DNA from: Streptomyces umbrinus
GTDB taxonomy: Bacteria > Actinomycetota > Actinomycetes > Streptomycetales > Streptomycetaceae
DNA length: 64,000 nt
Direction of reading: 5' to 3'
Assembly: GCF_030817415.1 (NCBI RefSeq)
Contig: NZ_JAUSZI010000002.1
Span: 10,949,501-11,013,500 of the forward strand
Below are positions 58,954 through 64,000 of this stretch, piece after piece. The notes below the pieces were generated by a model. That model was not told the origin of the DNA and searched no databases. It worked only from the letters and a program-made list of their open reading frames with translations. The translations under genes and the position numbers were made by a program. Positions within the stretch are counted from its first letter, which is position 1. Each line of letters starts with the position of its first letter.

Positions 58954-60540
58954 TCAGTCCTCCGCCCCGCACGAGCTCCCGTCGGCCGGCAATGAGCCGT
59001 ACAGCAGGAAGTCGTCGACCTTCCGGTGCACGCACTTGGAGGACCCGTACCCGGTGTGGCCCTCGCCCTTGTTGTCGAGGACGACCGCGGACGAGCCGAG
59101 CCGGTCCGCCGTCTCGGTGGTCCAGCGGTACGGTGTCGCGGGGTCGCCGCGGGTGCCGACGAGGAGCAGCTTCGGGGTGTCCACGTCGCGGACCTTGTCG
59201 CGGATGTACGTAGTGCCCTTCGGGCGGCCATAACACATCAGGACCTGTGTGAGGCGGTACTCGCCGAAGACCGGCGATGCCGCCTCGTACTCGGCGCGCA
59301 GTCGGTCGATGTTCTCCGTGATCTGGCCGGCGGTGGGCCGGTCGGGGTCGTCGGCGCAGTTGACGGCCATCAGCGCGGCCGGGAGGTTGTCGACGGGAAT
59401 GTCGCCCTCGTCGACCAGGTCCCCCTCCCCGTCCTCGGCGAGCCCGCCGTCGCCGGGAACCGTGATGCCGCCGGGCAGGGAGATGCCGCCGCCGGCGAAC
59501 CGCATGATGCCCCGGGTGTCGCCGTCCTGGACCAGCGAGGTCAGCGCCTGCGAGAGGGCCGGCCACAGCTCCTTGCTGTAGAGCGCCTGAACGATGGCGC
59601 CCACCAGGTCCTGGCCGGAGAACGGTTCGCCGAAGTCTCCCGGCACCGGGTCCTCGTCCAGCGAATCGACCAGCCGGACCACGTCCTGCCGGGCGGTGCG
59701 CCTGTCCTGTCCGAACGCGCAGTTGATGTCCTCGGTGCACCAGTCGAGGAAGCCCTCGAGGGCTGTCTGCTGGCCCTGCGCGCCGACGATGCCCTGTTCG
59801 CTCAGCGGTTCGGTGAGAGTGTCCACGCCGTCGAGCACCAACCGGCCCGTCTTCTTGGGGAACTGGGCCGCGTACACCGCGCCCAGCCGCGTTCCGTACG
59901 AGAAACCGAGGTAGTTGAGCTTCTTGTCGCCCAGGGCCTCGCGCAGCACGTCCAGGTCGCGCGAGGCGTTGACCGTGCCTATGTGGGACAGCACGGGCCC
60001 GGAGTGCTCGGCGCACTCGTCGGCGGCCCTGCGCAGCAGGTCGAGAGCGGCCCGGGGGCCGTCGCCGTCGTCCGCGTCGGGATCCGCCTCGTCCACGGCC
60101 TCGCCCGTCCCCTCGCCACAGCTGACCGGGGAGCTTCTGCCGACGCCGCGCGGGTCGAAGGTCACCACGTCGTAGCCGTCGGTCAGGCCCATGAAGTCCT
60201 CGCCGCCCGCGGCGAGTTCGCTGACTCCGGGCCCGCCCGGGCCGCCGAAGTTCAGCACCACAGAACCCCTGGACTTCCCCGTCGCGCGGATACGGGCCAG
60301 GGCGAGGTCGAGTGTCCCGTCGGCGGGTTTCGCGTAGTTGACCGGGACAGTCGCCTTCCCGCACTGCAGGTCCTTGGGCAGGCTGTCGCCCTCGCAGGCG
60401 GACCACTTGATCCGCTGGTCGTAGAAGCGGGACAGATCGGGACGGTCGGTGTCCGCCGCTGCGACCGTCGGCAGCCCGCCTCCCAGCAGGGCCAGCGTCA
60501 CGGCGCCGGTGAACGCGCGGCGTTGATGCGTGGACAGCAT
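58954..60540 (-). CDS. Secreted alpha/beta-hydrolase (Tap/SlpD-type tripeptidyl aminopeptidase family)
   Basis: 528 aa with a Sec leader (HQRRAFTGAVTLALLGGGLPTVAAA). The alpha/beta fold shows VVLNFGGPGGPGVSELAAGG (oxyanion region), VTFDPRGVGRSSPV, nucleophile elbow YLGFSYGTRLGAVYA, and the C-terminal TAP-like segment TPKLLLVGTRGDPATPYRWT with Asp and GEGHTGYGSSKCVH with His. It would act outside the cell, cutting tripeptides from peptides. Cysteines (SACEGD..CGKAT) suggest disulfides. It is downstream of nothing clear and divergent from the chaplin gene. Confidence 0.9.
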   Translation of the reverse strand: MLSTHQRRAFTGAVTLALLGGGLPTVAAADTDRPDLSRFYDQRIKWSACEGDSLPKDLQCGKATVPVNYAKPADGTLDLALARIRATGKSRGSVVLNFGGPGGPGVSELAAGGEDFMGLTDGYDVVTFDPRGVGRSSPVSCGEGTGEAVDEADPDADDGDGPRAALDLLRRAADECAEHSGPVLSHIGTVNASRDLDVLREALGDKKLNYLGFSYGTRLGAVYAAQFPKKTGRLVLDGVDTLTEPLSEQGIVGAQGQQTALEGFLDWCTEDINCAFGQDRRTARQDVVRLVDSLDEDPVPGDFGEPFSGQDLVGAIVQALYSKELWPALSQALTSLVQDGDTRGIMRFAGGGISLPGGITVPGDGGLAEDGEGDLVDEGDIPVDNLPAALMAVNCADDPDRPTAGQITENIDRLRAEYEAASPVFGEYRLTQVLMCYGRPKGTTYIRDKVRDVDTPKLLLVGTRGDPATPYRWTTETADRLGSSAVVLDNKGEGHTGYGSSKCVHRKVDDFLLYGSLPADGSSCGAED

Positions 60541-60825
60541 GAAGGCCTCCCGGAACGCCCCGGCGCGCAGCCGGGGATTCCCCCTCGATCACGATAAGGG
60601 GGCGCCCCCGGCCACGCCTCCGGGCGGGCGGACCTGCGCCGGAGGCCTTACTCTGCGCTCCGCGCGCCCCACCACGGCGCGGTGTCACGACCTCACGCCG
60701 GGCAGTTCGAGTGGGGCACCGCCCGATGGGGTGAAAAATCGGCAACCCACTAACCCGCATCGCCCACCGGTGTCTTATCCGGTGCGGGTGAGTGCCCGCG
60801 TCCATGTCTGGAAGGCAGGGAACCT

Positions 60826-61596
60826 ATGAAATGGGTTGCCCGAAATGGTTTGATCATCGCGGCCGCCGCCTCCGGCGCCGTGGCCGTGACGATGCCGGTG
60901 TACGCGGACTCCGCGGCGGACGGCGGCACGGCCAAGTCGCCGGGGGTGATCTCCGGCAACACCTTTCAGCTCCCGGTGCACGTTCCGGTGAACGTGTGCG
61001 GGAACACGGTGAACGTGGTCGGACTCCTCAACCCCGCAGCGGGCAACCGCTGCGCCAACGAGGGCGGCCACGGCAAGGGCGACGGCAAGGGCGGCGACGG
61101 CAAGGGCGGTGCCCATGCGGGTTCCGCCGGCGCGGTCGCCGAGGGAGGGGCCAAGGATTCACCGGGTGTGATTTCCGGCAACGGCGTGCAACTCCCGGTC
61201 CAGCTCCCCGTGAACGTCACCGGCAACTCGGTGAGCGTCGTCGGCATCGGCAATCCCGCCATCGGCAACGAGTCCACGAACACGTCGAGGGAGCGGCCGC
61301 ACCACCCGGACAACCCGGTGTCGCCCCCGGCCCCGAAGCCGGTGGAGCCGCCGAAGAAGCCGGAGCGACCGGCGAAGCCGGCTGAGCCGGTGGAGCCCGA
61401 GGCGCCGCGGGCCGTTCCGCAGGGGCCCGGAGCGTCCCTCGCCCAGACCGGCACGGACCTGATGGGCCCGACGGTCGCGGCCAGCGCCGCGCTGATGCTG
61501 GGTGGCGCCGCACTGTACCGGCGTTTCCGGACGGCTGTCGCGCCCCGGTCCGGGCACGCCGGTGCGGGTGGGCCGGAGTCCGCGGACGGCTCCTGA
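60826..61596 (+). CDS. Long chaplin (two domains, sortase-anchored)
   Basis: 256 aa with a Sec leader (MKWVARNGLIIAAAASGAVAVTM, ending near 28). Two chaplin domains: 38-77 (SPGVISGNTFQLPVHVPVNV, Cys58, Cys76) and 111-151 (SPGVISGNGVQLPVQLPVNV), joined by a Gly/Lys-rich spacer. A Pro/Lys/Glu-rich segment (155-200) and LAQTG at 205-209, then a membrane helix 214-231 and YRRFR, make a sortase anchor of the Streptomyces LAxTG type. Chaplins form hydrophobic amyloid films on aerial hyphae. The second domain lacks both cysteines. Expression is expected late in development. Confidence 0.95.
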   Translation: MKWVARNGLIIAAAASGAVAVTMPVYADSAADGGTAKSPGVISGNTFQLPVHVPVNVCGNTVNVVGLLNPAAGNRCANEGGHGKGDGKGGDGKGGAHAGSAGAVAEGGAKDSPGVISGNGVQLPVQLPVNVTGNSVSVVGIGNPAIGNESTNTSRERPHHPDNPVSPPAPKPVEPPKKPERPAKPAEPVEPEAPRAVPQGPGASLAQTGTDLMGPTVAASAALMLGGAALYRRFRTAVAPRSGHAGAGGPESADGS

Positions 61597-61631
61597 CCCG
61601 AGCCGCGGTCGGTCCGCCTGGCTCTCGGCCG

Positions 61632-61672
61632 GTCGCGGGCCGGACCGGTGAGTCGCGGGCCCGAACCGGTGA
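61632..61672 (+). repeat. Tandem 20/21-bp repeat
   Basis: GTCGCGGGCCGGACCGGTGA (61632-61651) and GTCGCGGGCCCGAACCGGTGA (61652-61672) lie side by side after the chaplin gene. Confidence 0.7.
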
Positions 61673-61850
61673 CCGTACCTCGCCCCGGCCCGCGGTCGCC
61701 CACTCGGACCGGGTCCGCGGACGTGGTCCCGGTCGCGGACGGACCCGTACCCACGGTCCTCCGCGTACCGCCCCCTCGGCAGTGCGCTGAGTCGCGCCAC
61801 GGCAGCAGACCGCGTCGATTCTCAGCCGAGTGACACCTCCGAGGACGGAA

Positions 61851-61881
61851 GACCCCACCGGGCACAACAACCGGTGGGGTC
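61851..61881. terminator. Hairpin terminator between chaplin and GNAT genes
   Basis: GACCCCACCGG (61851-61861) and CCGGTGGGGTC (61871-61881), 11-bp perfect arms with a 9-nt loop, followed by a TCCTT run on the plus strand. It can serve both convergent genes. Confidence 0.8.
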
Positions 61882-61941
61882 TCCTTCTGACAGCGTCCGT
61901 ACGCCCCTCATGCCTGGGAGTCCCACCTCACGGTCCGGCGC

Positions 61942-62466
61942 TCAGGAGTGGGCCGGGGTCACGTCGTCGCGCAGCACGCTGTACCGCACCCCGTCCCGCC
62001 ACCGCCCATCGCGGAACCCCGCACTCCGCAGCACGCCCTCGCGGGTGAATCCCGCCTTCCCCAGGGCCCGTTGCTCGGCGATGTTCTCGACCTCGGTGTC
62101 CGCCTCGATCCGGACCACCTGCGTATGCGCGAACAGGTACTCGACCAGCAGCCGCTGCGCCCGCGTACCCACCCCCTTGCCACGGGCCTCCCGCAGCAGG
62201 GCGATCCCCATGTTCCAGTAGTACGACGTGCGGGTGGCGACGATCTTGCGCCAGGCCACGAACCCCACCGCCTCCCCGTCGAGCTCCACGATCAGATGGC
62301 CTGCCTCATCCGTTATCAGGCCGGTCTCGGCCCACTGCCGTCGCCAGCGTCCGGTGTCCCACCAGCCGTACCACTGGAAGGGCGAGGCCTCCTCCGGGTC
62401 GATCAGGAACCGCTCCATCACGGTCAGGCCGTCCTCGTCCACCGGGCGCAGTGTCACGTGATCCAT
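61942..62466 (-). CDS. GNAT acetyltransferase
   Basis: 174 aa from ATG 62466. The acetyl-CoA loop GKGVGTRAQRLLVEYLFA is preceded by YYWNMGIALLREAR, and the fold continues VVRIEADTEVENIAEQRALGKAGFTREGVLRS, as in RimJ/RimL-type N-acetyltransferases. RPVDEDGLTVMERFLIDPEEASPFQWYGWWD is the N-terminal strand-helix. It N-acetylates an amine substrate; target unknown. The start is set by the family N-terminus; ribosome site unclear. Divergent from the next GNAT gene. Confidence 0.87.
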   Translation of the reverse strand: MDHVTLRPVDEDGLTVMERFLIDPEEASPFQWYGWWDTGRWRRQWAETGLITDEAGHLIVELDGEAVGFVAWRKIVATRTSYYWNMGIALLREARGKGVGTRAQRLLVEYLFAHTQVVRIEADTEVENIAEQRALGKAGFTREGVLRSAGFRDGRWRDGVRYSVLRDDVTPAHS

Positions 62467-62658
62467 GAACGGCCACCCTAGGCGCGGCCATCGGCCGTGT
62501 ACTCCCCCCTGCGAAGGACACTGGCTCATTGCCGCGCCACGCACCTCGGCCATCGGGAAGGATGCTGCGCGGGCGCGGCTGATCACCGCATTCCGCTTGC
62601 CGTGTTCCGACTCCCTTCCGCCCCCCCTTCCGGCATTCCAACGAAATGGAGCGCACAG

Positions 62659-63516
62659 ATGACCCCTCCGAGCGCCGAAGGCCTCGTCGTCACGCAGGCC
62701 TCGCTCGACGACTGGCCGGTGATCAAGGGGTGGGCGGCGGACGAGGGGTGGGATCCGGGGGAGTCGGACGGCGCGTGCTTCTTCGCCCAGGATCCCGAGG
62801 GGTTCTTCCTCGGCAGGATCGACGGGGAGCCGGTCTCCGCGATCTCCGTCGTCAACTACGGCGCCGACTACGCTTTCCTGGGCTGCTACCTCGTACGCCC
62901 CGATGTACGGGGTCGCGGCTACGGCCTCACCACCTGGAAGACGGCCCTCGCCCACGCGGGCGGCCGGACGGTCGGGCTCGACGGGGTGGTCGCGCAGCAG
63001 GGGAACTACCGCCGGTCGGGGTTCGAACTCGCCTACAAGACCTTCCGGTTCGGAGGCGTCCCGGCCGCGGGGGAGCCCGCCGGAACCGGCGTCCGGGCTG
63101 CCGAGGCGGCGGACCTCGACGCGATCACGGCCTACGACAGCGCCTGTTACCCCGCCGACCGGGCACGCTTCGTAGAGCACTGGATCAACGGGCCCGGGCA
63201 CCGCGCCCTGGTCCGGATCGTCGACGGGCGGCTGACCGGCTACGGCGTGATCCGGCCCGCGCTCACCTCGCTGCGCATCGGACCGCTGTTCGCCGACACC
63301 GCCGAGGACGCCCGCGCCCTCTTCGCCGCACTGGCCGCCGAGGCCGACGGCCGCCCCGTCTCCGTCGACATCCCCGAGACGAGCGCGGCGGGCGTCGCCC
63401 TGGCCGAGGAGTACGGTCTGACCCCGTCGTTCGAGACCGCCCGGATGTACACCGGGCCCGTCCGCCCGCACGCCACGGACCGGGTCTTCGGGGTCACGAC
63501 ACTCGAACTGGGTTAG
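62659..63516 (+). CDS. GNAT acetyltransferase, two-domain type
   Basis: 285 aa from ATG 62659, GGAG 8 nt upstream; the frame is open earlier without a site. The N-terminal GNAT unit has PEGFFLGRIDGEPVSAISVVNYG and the acetyl-CoA loop RPDVRGRGYGLTTWKTAL (about 75-92); the second half (145-280) is the family's C-terminal GNAT-like domain (DLDAITAYDSACYPADRARFVEHWINGP). It resembles YitH/HolE-like acyltransferases of unknown substrate. Its stop overlaps the stop of the next, convergent gene by 4 bp. Confidence 0.87.
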   Translation: MTPPSAEGLVVTQASLDDWPVIKGWAADEGWDPGESDGACFFAQDPEGFFLGRIDGEPVSAISVVNYGADYAFLGCYLVRPDVRGRGYGLTTWKTALAHAGGRTVGLDGVVAQQGNYRRSGFELAYKTFRFGGVPAAGEPAGTGVRAAEAADLDAITAYDSACYPADRARFVEHWINGPGHRALVRIVDGRLTGYGVIRPALTSLRIGPLFADTAEDARALFAALAAEADGRPVSVDIPETSAAGVALAEEYGLTPSFETARMYTGPVRPHATDRVFGVTTLELG

Positions 63517-64000
63517 CCGGAGGGACGTCTGTCGGCCGTCGTCGTGGTCTCGCCGCGATGGCTGAACATCCATGCCATGCGAGGCTCCACGACGAACCGG
63601 AACACCGAACGGACCGGGCCCGAGCACAGCACCGTGATGAGTCCCACGGCGGCCGCCGTGACGGCCAGTTCACCGAGCGGCGTACGTACCCATGCGTGGT
63701 CGTACCAGTCCCAGAAGCGGGACGCCTTGATGACGAAGCCGTGCAGCAGATAGCCGTACATCGTCCCGGCGCCCAGAGCGGTGCACCACAGATGCCGGCC
63801 CGGTACCCAGGCCAGGAAACAGCCGGTCAGGACCAGTGCGAGCAGGAACAGCGCCGGAGTGGTGAACAGCCCCGCCCAAGCCGGCGCGCCCTGGCCCGTG
63901 ACGCTGCCACGGTGGTAGAACCACCCGGCGCTGAACCAGGGCGCCACCGCGTACGCGGCACCGAGGGCCACCGCGGCCACCGGCAGCGCGAGCAGCCGTA
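63513..64000 (-). CDS. Acyltransferase-family membrane protein, C-terminal part (cut by window edge)
   Basis: At least 162 aa in frame to the window end. Four to five helices are visible, with GRHLWCTALGAGTMYGYLLHGFVIKASRFWDWYD in the middle, characteristic of the acyltransferase-3/OpgC-like family (YGYLLHGFVIK). The cytoplasmic tail ends TTTADRRPSG. The start lies beyond base 64000. It is convergent with the GNAT gene and overlaps its stop by 4 bp. Surface or cell-wall acylation is the family's general role. Confidence 0.8.
   Translation of the reverse strand, partial: RLLALPVAAVALGAAYAVAPWFSAGWFYHRGSVTGQGAPAWAGLFTTPALFLLALVLTGCFLAWVPGRHLWCTALGAGTMYGYLLHGFVIKASRFWDWYDHAWVRTPLGELAVTAAAVGLITVLCSGPVRSVFRFVVEPRMAWMFSHRGETTTTADRRPSG

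Noticed and set aside
57749..60805. baeRF frame extending over the peptidase gene
   Set aside because: The extension is low-complexity and overlaps a clear secreted hydrolase in another frame.

Overview
The base composition (very high GC, third codon positions almost all G or C), the Tat-type leaders, a cell-wall chaplin, an NsdA-like differentiation regulator, a SpoIIE-type phosphatase, a DmdR/IdeR-type iron box and two copies of a dispersed Streptomyces-type intergenic repeat all point to a Streptomyces chromosome. There are no tRNA or rRNA genes, no insertion sequences and no CRISPR array. No gene name here rests on a database search; all come from reading motifs.

Layout. 0-1.2 kb: end of a two-component system whose response regulator is split by a frameshift. 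1.4-3.8 kb: MMPL exporter. 3.9-7.2 kb: secreted GH43-like/AbfB arabinan-type hydrolase, pectate-lyase-like beta-helix protein, and a divergent Cys-rich copper-storage-type protein across a 19-bp palindrome. 7.3-9.3 kb: cobalt module, a cobalamin riboswitch in front of cbtB-cbtA, with a divergent histidine-phosphatase-like protein that has lost its catalytic histidines. 9.4-18.4 kb: acyl-CoA dehydrogenase, MFS exporter, Ser/Thr kinase fused to about nine TPR-like repeats, desaturase-like FAD enzyme, secreted serine hydrolase.

18.6-34.4 kb is rich in CoA chemistry: a nitronate-monooxygenase-like flavoenzyme coupled to an acyl-CoA synthetase, an acyltransferase, a second synthetase, an LTA-synthase-like sulfatase-fold membrane protein, PaaK, and then a block of fadD19-like synthetase, divergent crotonase, double-DUF35 protein and two Ltp-type thiolase-fold proteins. 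That block has the gene order of the actinobacterial sterol side-chain locus (fadD19-echA19 ... DUF35-ltp4-ltp3). Its first Ltp gene carries a one-base frameshift.

34.5-40.7 kb: DUF397 protein, PdxH, a CGNR regulator whose start lies against a nested palindrome (probably leaderless), an ACT-domain protein, and a large LuxR-type AAA regulator with a 21-bp tandem repeat and two compensating homopolymer frameshifts. 40.8-49.4 kb is the most distinctive system: a tightly overlapping operon for an NRPS-independent siderophore (ATP-grasp ligase, two IucA/IucC synthetases, an MFS exporter between them, and a SbnH/AcsE-like PLP decarboxylase), preceded by a small coding-like ORF and facing a FhuF-type ferric-siderophore reductase behind a near-perfect iron box. 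Together these would make, export and later reductively unload a citrate/diamine-type siderophore under iron control.

49.5-64 kb: VOC protein, secreted amidase, APH-fold kinase, NsdA-like regulator, PAS-SpoIIE phosphatase, lipoprotein, baeRF-type protein, secreted Tap-like peptidase, a two-domain sortase-anchored chaplin whose second domain lacks cysteines, two GNAT acetyltransferases and the end of a membrane acyltransferase. Signs of frame disruption occur in three genes; each could be sequencing error, so they are listed as separate checks.
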